A stretch of 64,000 nucleotides of DNA from Thermoleophilia bacterium (GCA_025964555.1 JAOPYQ010000024.1:1-64000), one strand, 5' to 3'. Positions 10,412 through 18,991 are shown, counted from the first letter of the stretch. A program made the numbers and translations. The notes: generated from the letters alone by a model not told the origin.

Positions 10412-11120
10412 AGCCGCCTCGGATGCACGAGGGCAGGTCGGGCACGCCGGCGATCGCGCCGATCACATCGAGCAGGCCGTCCTGCAGCGTGCCGAGGAAC
10501 GTGGTGAACGACGAGCCGCCGAGGAACACGAGGCCGAGCACGATGAGCATCCCGTACTGGTCGAGCTTGCGCCATTCGCGCGCGAGCTCCGGGCGCATGA
10601 ACGAGCCGACGATGCGGCCGCCGTCGAGCGGCGGGATCGGCAGCAGGTTGAACACCGCCAGGAACGCGTTGAAGATCATGCCGTAGAGCGGGATCTCGAG
10701 GATAAGCGGGTTCGCGGCGTTGCCGAGGTGGAACGCGTTGTCGAGGTCGACGTTCTCGAGCACGAAGATGAACGCCACCGCTGAGATGGCGCACAGGATG
10801 ATGTTGACGAGCGGTCCGGCGAGCGAGGTGAGCGCACCGTGCAGGCGCGGCCTGCGCATCTTCGAGTCGTTGACGGGGGTGACCGCGAAGCCGAACGGGA
10901 AGCCGAACAGCAGCATGCTGATGACGAGCATGATCGTGCCGACCGGGTCCAGGTGGCGGATCGGGTTGAGCGTCTTTCGACCGTGCTCGCGCGGGGTGGG
11001 ATCGCCGAACCACGTCGCGACGTAGGCGTGTGCCATCTCGTGCAGCGCGAACGCGAACAGCACGAGCGGCAGCGCGAACGTCGCGAGCCGGATGTTCGCC
11101 TGCAGCGTCTCGACCGTCAT
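10398..11120 (-). CDS. site-2 protease family (M50) membrane metalloprotease
   Basis: A 240-residue polytopic membrane protein. The zinc-binding HExxH motif is HEMAH in the first helix (LFAFALHEMAHAYVATWFGD), and the second metal-site motif is LLPIPPLDGGRIVG in a later helix. Together they define a short FtsH-independent S2P/rhomboid-like M50 clan member lacking PDZ domains. Such enzymes cleave transmembrane segments of regulators. It follows the CCA-type gene immediately (11122) and overlaps pgeF by 14 nt. Confidence 0.9.
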   Translation of the reverse strand: MTVETLQANIRLATFALPLVLFAFALHEMAHAYVATWFGDPTPREHGRKTLNPIRHLDPVGTIMLVISMLLFGFPFGFAVTPVNDSKMRRPRLHGALTSLAGPLVNIILCAISAVAFIFVLENVDLDNAFHLGNAANPLILEIPLYGMIFNAFLAVFNLLPIPPLDGGRIVGSFMRPELAREWRKLDQYGMLIVLGLVFLGGSSFTTFLGTLQDGLLDVIGAIAGVPDLPSCIRGGFGCS

Positions 11121-11121
11121 G

Positions 11122-12471
11122 TCACTCCCCCTCGGTGTCGACCAGCTGCTGTGCGTCGGCGACGAGCGCGGCGAGTGCGCGACGCTCGTCGTCCTCGCCG
11201 GCGAGCTCGCCGTCGAGCGTGCGCAGGAACAGGTCTCCGAGGATCCTGCCCACGAGCGGCCCGGCCGGCACCCCGGCGGCGATCACGTCATCGCCGCGGA
11301 CGGTCAGGCGTGCGCGATCGGCGGCCGCGGCGAACGTGACGAGGCGTTCGAGCAGCTCGGGATCGGTGTCGGCGATCGCGAGCGCCACGAGGGCGAGGGA
11401 ATCTGCGGCGACGTCGCCCAGCTCGACGTACAGCTGGGAGTTCGCCATCGTTCGCAGCTCGTCGCCGCGCGAGCGCACGACCTCGAGCACGCGCAGGTGG
11501 TCGGCGACGGGGGCGGTGATGTCGGAGGGGAAGCCGAGCCACGACATCCAGCCGGCGGCCTCGGCGCCGAGCGGGCGGGCGAGCGCGGCGAGGCGCAGTG
11601 GCCACGCGCGCTGGTTGCGATCGGGATCGCTGCCGCATGCCTCGTCGATGGAGCGCAGCAGCAGTGGTGGGCGAAACGCCGCTTCGAGCCGCGGGTCGAA
11701 GCGCTCGACGACGCCCCATGAAGACAGCAGCGTCAGCGCGTCCCACGCGGGTTCGCGCAGCACCAGGCGCAGCTCGGCGGACACGCGGTCGGCCGAGATC
11801 GTGCCGAGCGCGCCGCCGACGACCGCTTCCTTGGCGAGCGCGCGGGTGTGCTCGTCGACGCGGAACCCGAGCCGGCCGGCGTAGCGCGCGACGCGGAAGA
11901 CGCGGGTGGGATCGTCGATGAACGAGCCGTCGTGCAGCACGCGCAGCAGGCGCGCGTCGAGATCCTCGCGACCACCCTGCGTGTCGACGATGGAGTGGGA
12001 ACCGTCGCTCGCGGGCGTGAGGGCGACGGCCACCGAGTTGACGGTGACGTCGCGCCGGCGAAGGTCGTCCTCGATCGATGCGCCGAGCTGCACGCTCGGC
12101 AGCGCCCCACCTTCGCGGTAGGTCTCGGTGCGGCAGCTCGCGACGTCGACCTGCACGACGCCCCACGGATCGCCGAGCGGCACGAGCACCTTGGCGGTGC
12201 CGAAGGCGTGCTCGGACTCGACCTCGCCCCCGGTCGCCGATGCGAGCAGGTGCGCGAAGTCGACGCCGGCACCCTCGACGGCGATGTCGATGTCAGGGCC
12301 GGCGTCGCGACCGAGGATCGCGTCGCGCACGGCGCCACCGACGAGATGGGTGCCGTCGAGCGAGAGATGCGACTCGCGCGCGCGCGCGAGCAGCGCCTGC
12401 ACGCGTGGTGCGCGATCGAGGATGCTAGCGCCGTCGAAGGTCAGCGCCGAGGGTCGCGAGTCGTCACTCAC
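11122..12471 (-). CDS. CCA tRNA nucleotidyltransferase / poly(A) polymerase family
   Basis: A 449-residue class II nucleotidyltransferase. The head domain has HLVGGAVRDAILGRDAGPDIDIAVEG, i.e. the GGxVRD nucleotide loop plus the catalytic DxD (DID). The neck motif FIDDPTRVFRVARYAGRLGF is the RNA-binding signature of the family. It most likely adds or repairs the 3'-CCA of tRNAs. I see no obvious C-terminal HD phosphohydrolase motif, so this is the shorter form. It overlaps the upstream ridA stop by 8 nt. Confidence 0.9.
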   Translation of the reverse strand: MSDDSRPSALTFDGASILDRAPRVQALLARARESHLSLDGTHLVGGAVRDAILGRDAGPDIDIAVEGAGVDFAHLLASATGGEVESEHAFGTAKVLVPLGDPWGVVQVDVASCRTETYREGGALPSVQLGASIEDDLRRRDVTVNSVAVALTPASDGSHSIVDTQGGREDLDARLLRVLHDGSFIDDPTRVFRVARYAGRLGFRVDEHTRALAKEAVVGGALGTISADRVSAELRLVLREPAWDALTLLSSWGVVERFDPRLEAAFRPPLLLRSIDEACGSDPDRNQRAWPLRLAALARPLGAEAAGWMSWLGFPSDITAPVADHLRVLEVVRSRGDELRTMANSQLYVELGDVAADSLALVALAIADTDPELLERLVTFAAAADRARLTVRGDDVIAAGVPAGPLVGRILGDLFLRTLDGELAGEDDERRALAALVADAQQLVDTEGE

Positions 12472-12865
12472 CGACGGCGATGCACTCGATCTCCACGCTG
12501 GCGCCCGCGGGAAGGCCAGCGACCTGGAACGTGGAGCGCGCCGGCGGCACGGTGGTGAAGTAGGTGCCGTAGACCTCGTTCATCTCGGCGAACTGGCCGA
12601 GGTCCGTCATGAAGACGGTGGTCTTGACGACGTCGCCCAGCGTGGAACCGGCGGCCTCGAGCACGCCCTTGAGGTTCTCGAGCACCTGGGTCGTCTGCTC
12701 CTTGATGCCACCTTCGACCAGCTGCTGCGAGTCGGGATCGAGCGGGATCTGGCCGGAGCAGAACACGAGACCGCGCGACGCGATCGCCTGCGAGTAGGGC
12801 GCGCCGGCGAGCGGGCGCGGGGCCTTGTCGGTGACGACTGCGTGACGTTCGGCGGCGAGGCTCAT
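12464..12865 (-). CDS. ridA: RidA family reactive-intermediate deaminase
   Basis: A 133-residue RidA/YjgF protein that hydrolyses enamine/imine intermediates produced by PLP enzymes. Signature segments are AGAPYSQAIASRGLVFCSGQ, the substrate-binding Arg in VPPARSTFQV and the terminal EIECIAV with the conserved Glu. ATG 12865 has AAGGAG 4-5 nt upstream. It is first gene of the ridA-cca-M50-pgeF set. Longer in-frame extensions upstream are out of register with the family. Confidence 0.93.
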   Translation of the reverse strand: MSLAAERHAVVTDKAPRPLAGAPYSQAIASRGLVFCSGQIPLDPDSQQLVEGGIKEQTTQVLENLKGVLEAAGSTLGDVVKTTVFMTDLGQFAEMNEVYGTYFTTVPPARSTFQVAGLPAGASVEIECIAVGE

Positions 12866-12979
12866 GGGGCTCCTTGGGTCGATGGCGCGTGCGTGCGCGA
12901 GCAGGGCGATCCTATCCTCGATGCGGCCGATCCGTGGCCGTGGCAGTAACCGGACGGGCGTGGGCTGGCAATACCGGGC

Positions 12980-13582
12980 ATGACGCACCTGATGACGAGC
13001 GCCTCCGACCTGCCGCCCCCGACCCTTTGCTGGGTGGATGACGACGTGGCGGTGCTGCGCGCAGCCGCGTCGGGCGACGTGCCGGCGCAGGAGCGGCTCT
13101 GGCGCACGCACCTGGACGCGGTCCATCGCGTCTGCGCGTCGCAGCTTCGTCAGCACGATGCGGAGGATGCGGTCGCCGACACGTTCCTCGTGGCGTTCGA
13201 GGTGGGTGCGTCGTTCGACCCGGCTCGCGGATCGGTGCGGGCCTGGCTGCTCGGGATCGCGGTGAACCAGGTCCGGAGACGGTGGCGTGTCGATCGACGG
13301 ATCGCGTCGACCTTGGCGCGCGTGCAGGGGCGTGAGCGTCGCGATGCCGCGACCGACGACCACGCCGATCGAGTGATCGCCCGTGCGGATGCCGGCGGTG
13401 TCCGTCACGCCCTGGAGCGTCTCTCGGATGCGGATCGGCTGGTGCTGGTGGCGCAGGCAGCCGGCGACCTGCTGCCTTTGGAGCTCGCGGAGGTGCTCGG
13501 CGTCACGCCAGGCGCCGCGAAGGTCCGACTGCACCGGGCGCGCTCGAGACTCGCCGCGCTGCTCGCCGCCACGTCCGACTGA
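12980..13582 (+). CDS. ECF-type RNA polymerase sigma factor
   Basis: A 200-residue sigma-70 family protein of ECF type. Sigma region 2 spans about residues 30-100 (AVHRVCASQLRQHDAEDAV, with the FLVAFEVGASFDP and WLLGIAVNQVRRRWR helices). Region 4 spans about 140-195, ending in the helix-turn-helix LAEVLGVTPGAAKVRLHRAR. It probably directs transcription of a small regulon including itself: GTAACC and CAATAC lie 17 bp apart just before the ATG. The next gene, 27 nt downstream, encodes a single-TM protein that is a plausible anti-sigma partner. Confidence 0.9.
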   Translation: MTHLMTSASDLPPPTLCWVDDDVAVLRAAASGDVPAQERLWRTHLDAVHRVCASQLRQHDAEDAVADTFLVAFEVGASFDPARGSVRAWLLGIAVNQVRRRWRVDRRIASTLARVQGRERRDAATDDHADRVIARADAGGVRHALERLSDADRLVLVAQAAGDLLPLELAEVLGVTPGAAKVRLHRARSRLAALLAATSD

Positions 13583-13609
13583 CCTCGTTCGAATCCACAG
13601 GAGCCTTCC

Positions 13610-15094
13610 ATGCACGACACCGATCACACGACACGAAGCGACGACGCGGCCGACGCGATTCGTCGCGCATTGCCAGCCCCGGACCAGGACGCGACCGACC
13701 GCATCGCCCGACGCATCGCCGACGGCGCCCAGCAGCGGGCACTCGCCGGTGCTCGGATCGAGCGCGCGTCGCGACGACCGGGTCGCCGACGCGCCGGGAT
13801 GCTGCGTCCGGCCCTGGCCGCGGGTGCGGTGCTGGTTGCGGGCGCGGTCGCGCTGCTCGCGCCGGGCGAGGACTCCTCGTCGCCGAAGCAGGGCCTGCTC
13901 GCGCTGGGCCCCGACGCGGCTGCGGCGGAGGTCCTGGGAGCGGTCGGCGACGCTGCGCGCGATGAGAGCTGGCACCCGCTTCGAGCGGGCGAGTTCCACT
14001 ACACGCGTCAGGTCGAGCGACAGCCAGGACGTCGCCTCATCGTCACGAGCGAGCAGTGGCAGGCAGCCGACGGCGCGATGCACTTCCGGCTCACCGAGGA
14101 GCCGTCGTCGGTCCCTGCCGGGGAAACGATGTACGTGCCGGCCAGCGAGTGCTTCGATGCGGACCAGTTCGCGCATGGCCTGGGGGCGCTCGACCTGTCG
14201 CATGACACGTTGCCCGTCGGCTCGGCCGCGCCGGCCTGCTGGTCGAACCACCCGCTCTCGCCGATGCTCGCAGCAGCTACCGGTCGCGTCGTGGCAGCGC
14301 CGCCGGAGGGTGCATATGTCGAGGTGCCGTCCGGTCCGGGTCTGGATGACCGCGCCATGCGGTGGGGAACCGAGGTCTTCGAGGGAACCGAACCCCAGCC
14401 GATCCCGCCGGGCGTCAGCGCGCCGCTCGGGACCTCTGCAACGCCGGTGGAGCTCGCGTTCCACCCGTTCCAGATGGCGCCGAAGACGACGTGGGTCGCC
14501 GTCGAATCCAGGCCCGTGGTCCGTATCGATCGCAACTACCCGAAGCCGACCGCTGCCACCGGCGGCATCCCCGGCTTCATCACGTGGGAGCTGGCCTTCT
14601 CGCTGACGGAGCTCGACGACCTGCCCGCCGATGCAGATCGACTGCTGGCACGGCTTCGTGCCGAAGGCGCTGGAATCGACAAGGACCTCGTGTGGTCGCC
14701 AACGCCCGGCAGCCCGATCGCCGGGCCGGGTGCCCTCGACACGGATGCGTCGACGATGTCACTGACACTCGACCTGATCACCAAGGCGCCGATCTCACCG
14801 CAGGTGCGCGCCGCGGCATTCGAAGCGCTCGGCTCGCTCAGGATGTCGAGCCAGCCCGCGACCGTCGATCGAGATGCGGAGTTCCCCGACGGCAGCCCCG
14901 CGATCGCGGTCGAATTCCCGATCGTATACCCGAAGCAGTTCCAGGCGGCCAACTCCGAAGGTGACTCGGTACGCATGCTGTTCGACCCCGAGACGGCGGC
15001 CTTCCGGAGCAGCGTCGTGGAGCTCGGAACCGAGGAGTACGCGACCGAGTACGACGCGCCGGAGCGTGTGACGGAGATCCCGCCCGTCGGCTGA
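13610..15094 (+). CDS. single-TM protein, putative anti-sigma partner (CU044_5270-like)
   Basis: A 494-residue protein. The N-terminal 60 residues are charged and cytoplasmic in character (DDAADAIRRALPAPDQDA), followed by one TM helix at about 65-84 (LRPALAAGAVLVAGAVALLA) and a long extracytoplasmic part with several Trp/Tyr-rich blocks. This architecture and its position 27 nt behind an ECF sigma gene match the actinobacterial CU044_5270-type sigma-associated proteins. I see no zinc-binding anti-sigma motif (HxxxCxxC), so inhibition of the sigma factor is inferred from context alone. Confidence 0.7.
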   Translation: MHDTDHTTRSDDAADAIRRALPAPDQDATDRIARRIADGAQQRALAGARIERASRRPGRRRAGMLRPALAAGAVLVAGAVALLAPGEDSSSPKQGLLALGPDAAAAEVLGAVGDAARDESWHPLRAGEFHYTRQVERQPGRRLIVTSEQWQAADGAMHFRLTEEPSSVPAGETMYVPASECFDADQFAHGLGALDLSHDTLPVGSAAPACWSNHPLSPMLAAATGRVVAAPPEGAYVEVPSGPGLDDRAMRWGTEVFEGTEPQPIPPGVSAPLGTSATPVELAFHPFQMAPKTTWVAVESRPVVRIDRNYPKPTAATGGIPGFITWELAFSLTELDDLPADADRLLARLRAEGAGIDKDLVWSPTPGSPIAGPGALDTDASTMSLTLDLITKAPISPQVRAAAFEALGSLRMSSQPATVDRDAEFPDGSPAIAVEFPIVYPKQFQAANSEGDSVRMLFDPETAAFRSSVVELGTEEYATEYDAPERVTEIPPVG

Positions 15095-15105
15095 CGAGGC
15101 GTCAT

Positions 15106-15142
15106 TGTCATGTGCCTTCCGAATTCCGGGACGGACATGACA
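15106..15142. terminator. inverted repeat between convergent genes
   Basis: Perfect 8-bp arms TGTCATGT / ACATGACA separated by 21 nt that contain a GAATTC core. It lies 12 nt past the stop of the sigma-partner gene and before the 3' end of the convergent gene at 15185, so it may serve as a terminator. No U-run is evident. Confidence 0.4.
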
Positions 15143-15184
15143 CTGAGCGCGCGTGCGCTTCGACGGCGCGACGCGAACCGGACG

Positions 15185-15646
15185 TCAGGCAGCGGCGACG
15201 TTCCGGCGCGCGACGATCTCGTACGCGGCGAGCGCGTCGAGGATGGGGAGTGCGACGGCGGGCGGAGCGGCGGTGTCGAACTCGAGGAAGCGGCTGCGTC
15301 GATCCAGGTACAGGCGCGTGCGCCCGACCTCGGGGTTCTTCCAGTCGAGCGGTGGCAGCGTCGCGGTGAGCAGTCCGCTCGCCACGATCGCGTCGAGCAC
15401 CGCCTGCGCGGCGACGCGCTCGTTCGGCCGATTGAGGAACGCGCTGATGCCGATCCCCGTCGACTGGCCGTCGACCCAGCGGCTGGTGGTGCGATGCCCG
15501 CCGTAGTGCATCTCGCTCGACGTGTCGTAGTCGACGAACAGCGTGGTGAGGTTCGTGACGGTCGGATCGTCGGTAGCGACGCGGCTGGTCAGGTGGATGT
15601 TGCGCAGCTGCGGCTGCTGCTGCTCGGTCATCGATGCGATGCGCAT
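15185..15646 (-). CDS. hypothetical protein
   Basis: A 153-residue cytoplasmic protein, unrecognised. It starts MRIASMTEQQQPQLRNIHL at ATG 15646 with GGGGAG about 9 nt upstream, and a possible -10 (TAGCAT) about 34 nt up. It contains GGHRTTSRWVDGQSTGIGIS and a C-terminal helix (ALPILDALAAYEIVARRN). There is no signal peptide or TM helix. It lies upstream of no obvious partner and is followed on the strand by the sigma-partner gene's convergent end. Confidence 0.65.
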   Translation of the reverse strand: MRIASMTEQQQPQLRNIHLTSRVATDDPTVTNLTTLFVDYDTSSEMHYGGHRTTSRWVDGQSTGIGISAFLNRPNERVAAQAVLDAIVASGLLTATLPPLDWKNPEVGRTRLYLDRRSRFLEFDTAAPPAVALPILDALAAYEIVARRNVAAA

Positions 15647-15699
15647 GTCACGGCTCCCCTCGTGGACGCGACGATGCTACCGGAGCAGTCGCGGGGAGA

Positions 15700-16386
15700 T
15701 CAGGCCGCGTCGCTGGCCGCGCGGTTGGCGGCGACCAGGTCGATGTCGCCGTCGGCGACGCGCAGCGAGTCCACGAGCACGGCCTCGATGGGGCTGCCGA
15801 CCATGGCGAGCTCGGCGATCGCCTCCACGTCGCGCACGCCGCCCTGATAGGTGATGCGGGTACCGGGCATGCGGTCGACGAGCTCGAGCAGGCGCTGCGT
15901 CGGCAGGTCTTGCCCGGTGACGTTGCGATACAGCAGACGGCGCACGCCCTGGAAGTGCAGGTCGCCGAGCACGTCGATGAGCTCGCGACCGAACGCGGCC
16001 GGAGGCGCATCGAAGACGTACTCGCCATCGACCTGCACCTCGACCACCAGTCGCGAGCCGTACAGGTCGAGCGCCCAGCGCAGCACCATCGGGTCGAACA
16101 CGGCGGTCTGATCGACGACGATCGACGCGAATCCGGCGCGGGCGAATCGTTCGATGCGCGAGCCCTCGTGGAGACGTCCGTCAAAGCGCAGCGGCACGCC
16201 GGCGACGGCGACGAGCGCCTCCACCCACTGCGGCAGGATGTCGTCCGCGAGCGTTCCATCGAGGTCGAGCACCGACACCTCGGTCGCGCCGAGCGCCACG
16301 AGCTCGCGCACGAGCCGGAGCGGTGGCAGCTCCTCCCCCATCGCCACCTGCGTGGCCTGGAAGGCGATCTGTGGGATGACGATCAC
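15700..16386 (-). CDS. HisA/HisF-like TIM-barrel protein with altered active site
   Basis: About 228 residues aligning end to end with the HisA/HisF (beta-alpha)8 half-barrel family: VSVLDLDGTLADD, SRIERFARAGFASIVVDQTA, GSRLVVEVQVDGEYV, ITYQGGVRDVEAIAELAMVG and LVDSLRVADGDIDL. Key HisA positions differ. The catalytic Asp of the N-terminal AIDL strand is replaced (IPQIAF), and the first phosphate loop GGGIR reads FDGRLHEG. The C-terminal-half Asp and GG loop are retained. It probably does not perform the histidine-pathway isomerisation. Start at GTG 16386 fits the family; GTG 16419 is the longer alternative. Confidence 0.6.
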   Translation of the reverse strand: MIVIPQIAFQATQVAMGEELPPLRLVRELVALGATEVSVLDLDGTLADDILPQWVEALVAVAGVPLRFDGRLHEGSRIERFARAGFASIVVDQTAVFDPMVLRWALDLYGSRLVVEVQVDGEYVFDAPPAAFGRELIDVLGDLHFQGVRRLLYRNVTGQDLPTQRLLELVDRMPGTRITYQGGVRDVEAIAELAMVGSPIEAVLVDSLRVADGDIDLVAANRAASDAA

Positions 16387-16432
16387 GCTCGAAGGGTTCC
16401 CGCGCCCGGCAGAAAGCACGCGTGGGCAATCG

Positions 16433-17341
16433 TCACGCGAGCGCCCGACGCATGAGCACGAGGCGATACTCGGGCTCGTAGCCGAACCGCGCGTTCACGG
16501 CCTGCATCGGCGCGTTGCCCGAGTCGTTGCTCGCCTGCAGCTTGTCGACGCCACGGGCCGCTGCCCAGCGAATGGTCGCGACCTTGAGCGCGTTGGCGAG
16601 CCCACGCCCGCGCCACTCGCGCGCGGTTGCCGTCATCCGATGACCCGCGATCGTGCGGTCCGCGGCGCGAATGAGCAGTGCGAGGCCGACCACGCGATCG
16701 TCCCCATCGATCGCGAGCACTGCGACGGCGCGCTCGGGATCATCACCGAGCTCACCCCGCAGCGGCGGCACGTCGGCGGAAGAGAAACGCAGCGCCGAGG
16801 GCACGTCGTCGTGGGCGATGCGCCACAGCTCGTCGGCGGAGTCCTCGAGGTCCGGACGCTCGGCGAGCGTGGTGAACGTCACACCTTCGACATCGATCTC
16901 GGCCATCGTCGCATCCTCGGATGTCACCGGGCGCGAGACGCGCGCTCGCTCGCCGACCTGCTCGTAGCCGGCGGCGCGCCACGCATCGATGGCGGTGTCA
17001 GTCGGCGCGCTCACGTGCGCGGTGACATGCGTCGCGCTGCGCTCGCTGGCCCACGCGGCGACTTGTTCGAGCACGGCATCGAACGCCGCCTGATCACCTG
17101 GGACGAGGAACGCGTTGAGCTGCGCCTGGTCGAGCCCGATCGCCGCCTGAATGCTCGGCAGCGCGGCGGCGCGGATGCCGTCCGCCGAGCGCGCGACGAA
17201 GGCGCTCCACGCGGCGGCCTCGGCCATGAGCTCGCGGTATGCGACGGCGCTCGTCACGCGCGGCGTTCCATGCTCGCTCGCGAACGCCAGCAGCTCGTCG
17301 AGCTGTGCGTCACCGGCGAGGTCGAGCTCGCTGACCGTCAC
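16433..17341 (-). CDS. tandem GNAT-family N-acetyltransferase
   Basis: About 302 residues with two GNAT folds, like MshD-type bi-domain acetyltransferases. The C-terminal domain keeps the acetyl-CoA motif (AGHRMTATAREWRGRGLANALKVATIRWAA, Q/RxxGxG/A pattern) and the following N-x-x-x-GF/Y element (NAPMQAVNARFGYEPEYRLVLM). The N-terminal domain is degenerate. The substrate is unknown. Start at GTG 17341 avoids overlap with murA; the longer start at 17383 would overlap the murA stop by 35 nt. Confidence 0.8.
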   Translation of the reverse strand: MTVSELDLAGDAQLDELLAFASEHGTPRVTSAVAYRELMAEAAAWSAFVARSADGIRAAALPSIQAAIGLDQAQLNAFLVPGDQAAFDAVLEQVAAWASERSATHVTAHVSAPTDTAIDAWRAAGYEQVGERARVSRPVTSEDATMAEIDVEGVTFTTLAERPDLEDSADELWRIAHDDVPSALRFSSADVPPLRGELGDDPERAVAVLAIDGDDRVVGLALLIRAADRTIAGHRMTATAREWRGRGLANALKVATIRWAAARGVDKLQASNDSGNAPMQAVNARFGYEPEYRLVLMRRALA

Positions 17342-17348
17342 CGCAGGG

Positions 17349-18701
17349 TCAGGAGACACGCTGGATGTCGGCCCCGAGCGCACGCAGCCGCTCGTCGATG
17401 CGCTCGTAGCCGCGATCGATCTGCTGGACGTTCTGGATGACCGATCGACCGTCCGCGGCGAGCGCGGCGGTGAGCAGCGACATGCCGGCGCGGATGTCGG
17501 GGCTCTCCATCTTGATGCCGGTCAGGCGCGCCGGGCCGCTGATCACGGCACGATGCGGATCGCACAGCACGATGCGCGCGCCCATCATCACGAGCTTGTC
17601 GGTGAAGACGAGTCGCGTCTCGAACATCTTCTCGAAGATCATGATGGTGCCGGTCGCCTGGGTGGCGATGGCGACGGCCGTCGACGTGAGGTCGGCCGGG
17701 AAGTTCGGCCATGGACCATCCTCGAGCTTCGTGATGTGCCCGCCGAGGTCGTCCTTGATGTGCAGGCGCTGCTCCGGCGGCACGCGCAGCGTCGTGCCTT
17801 CGAGCTGCATCTCGACGCCGAGCTTCTCGAAGCCCATGATCACCGGGCGCAGCTGCGACAGGTCGCCGGCGTTCTCGATGATGAGCTCGCCACCGGTGAC
17901 TGCCGCGAGGCCGACGAAGGAGCCGACCTCGATGTGGTCGGGCTGGATCGTGTACTCGGTGCCGCCGAGCTTGTCCTGTCCGGTGATCGTGAGGATGTTG
18001 GAGCCGATCCCCTCGATCTTCGCGCCCATCGACACGAGGAACCGGCACAGGTCCTGCACGTGCGGCTCGCACGCCGCGTTCTCGATGACGGTGGTGCCCT
18101 TGGCGAGCGCTGCCGCCATGATCGCGTTCTCCGTGCCGGTCACGCTCGGCTCGTCGAGGAACATGTGACCGCCGACGAGGCCGTCCTTCGCCTCGAAGCG
18201 ATAGCCCTGGTCCCACGTGAAGTGCGCGCCGAGCGACTGCAGCGCGATCACGTGCGTGTCGACACGACGCCGGCCGATGGTGTCGCCGCCGGGGACGGGG
18301 ATCCAGACTTCGCCGTGGCGCGCGACGAGCGGTCCGGCGAGCAGCAGCGATCCGCGGATGCGCTCGCACAGCACCGGATCGAGGTGAGTCGGGTCGACGC
18401 CGGCAGAGGCGTCGATCTTCCACGAGTTCGGCCCAAGGCGCTCGACGTTGCAGCCCGCCTTGTCGAGCAGCTCGATGAGCAGGATCACGTCGACGATGTC
18501 CGGGACGTCGTGCAGCACGACGGGCTCGGTCGCGAGCAGGCACGCGGCGACGATCGGCAGCGCGGCGTTCTTGTTCGCGGCGGCACGCACGGTGCCGGCG
18601 ATCGGGTTGCCGCCTTCGATGATGAAGCGCTCGTTCTTGCGAACGGCGTTCTGCTTGGCAGCGGGAGCCGGGAAGCTCGTGGGGACGGTCGGATTCGTCA
18701 T
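17349..18701 (-). CDS. murA: UDP-N-acetylglucosamine 1-carboxyvinyltransferase
   Basis: A 450-residue MurA, the first committed enzyme of peptidoglycan synthesis, transferring enolpyruvate from PEP to UDP-GlcNAc. The catalytic lysine motif AANKNAALPIV (Lys44) and the RGSLLLAGPLVARHGEV region are typical. The loop that carries Cys115 in E. coli (GGCTIG) reads PGGDTIGRRRVD here, so the Cys is Asp140. This change is known from M. tuberculosis and others to block fosfomycin alkylation. There is a 22-residue N-terminal extension. The transcript is probably leaderless (TACCAT 7 nt before ATG). Confidence 0.96.
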   Translation of the reverse strand: MTNPTVPTSFPAPAAKQNAVRKNERFIIEGGNPIAGTVRAAANKNAALPIVAACLLATEPVVLHDVPDIVDVILLIELLDKAGCNVERLGPNSWKIDASAGVDPTHLDPVLCERIRGSLLLAGPLVARHGEVWIPVPGGDTIGRRRVDTHVIALQSLGAHFTWDQGYRFEAKDGLVGGHMFLDEPSVTGTENAIMAAALAKGTTVIENAACEPHVQDLCRFLVSMGAKIEGIGSNILTITGQDKLGGTEYTIQPDHIEVGSFVGLAAVTGGELIIENAGDLSQLRPVIMGFEKLGVEMQLEGTTLRVPPEQRLHIKDDLGGHITKLEDGPWPNFPADLTSTAVAIATQATGTIMIFEKMFETRLVFTDKLVMMGARIVLCDPHRAVISGPARLTGIKMESPDIRAGMSLLTAALAADGRSVIQNVQQIDRGYERIDERLRALGADIQRVS

Positions 18702-18708
18702 GTCGACG

Positions 18709-18714
18709 ATGGTA
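18709..18714 (-). promoter_or_regulatory. -10 element for leaderless murA
   Basis: TACCAT on the minus strand, 7 nt before the murA ATG. No SD sequence lies in the gap. Confidence 0.5.
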
Positions 18715-18748
18715 GCAACGTTGCGCGACCGCCGAGCCGGGAGACGAT

Positions 18749-18777
18749 CACGCGGGGAGCCGAAGCCCCCCCGCGTG
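18749..18777 (-). terminator. intrinsic terminator after the 63-residue gene
   Basis: Nine-bp GC stem (cacgcgggg / ccccgcgtg) closed on the minus strand by an inner GC-UUCG-GC loop. It lies 23 nt past the stop of the gene at 18800-18991 and before the murA promoter. Confidence 0.65.
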
Positions 18778-18799
18778 TGTCAATTGGCATTCGAGACGA

Positions 18800-18991
18800 T
18801 CAGGCCGCGTGCTGCATCGCCGTGGTGATGTAGCACAGCCACGAACCGTGCTGCTGTCGTGCTCGGTGGACGGTCTCGACGTAGATCGACATCGTCGGCA
18901 CCAGCGCGATTCCGCGCCGCTGCAACAGCTCCAGATATGCGCTGCGCGCGTCGTGCACGTCCTGCGCCTCGATGATCTGCATGTATCGCAT
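18800..18991 (-). CDS. small hypothetical protein (63 aa)
   Basis: A 63-residue ORF starting MRYMQIIEAQDVHDARSAYL at ATG 18991, with GGGGGAG 8-9 nt upstream and its own terminator downstream. Both signals support expression. The sequence is helix-rich with a hydrophobic LQRRGIALVPTMSIYVETVH core and a C-terminal SWLCYITTAM. There is no signal peptide. Function unknown. The 223 nt upstream (18992-19214), shared with a divergent gene, contain no further ORF I can support. Confidence 0.55.
   Translation of the reverse strand: MRYMQIIEAQDVHDARSAYLELLQRRGIALVPTMSIYVETVHRARQQHGSWLCYITTAMQHAA

Noticed and set aside
18741-18802. Direct repeat GAGACGATCA flanking the terminator, considered as an attachment site
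   Set aside because: Only ten bases, with no integrase or mobile cargo between the copies.
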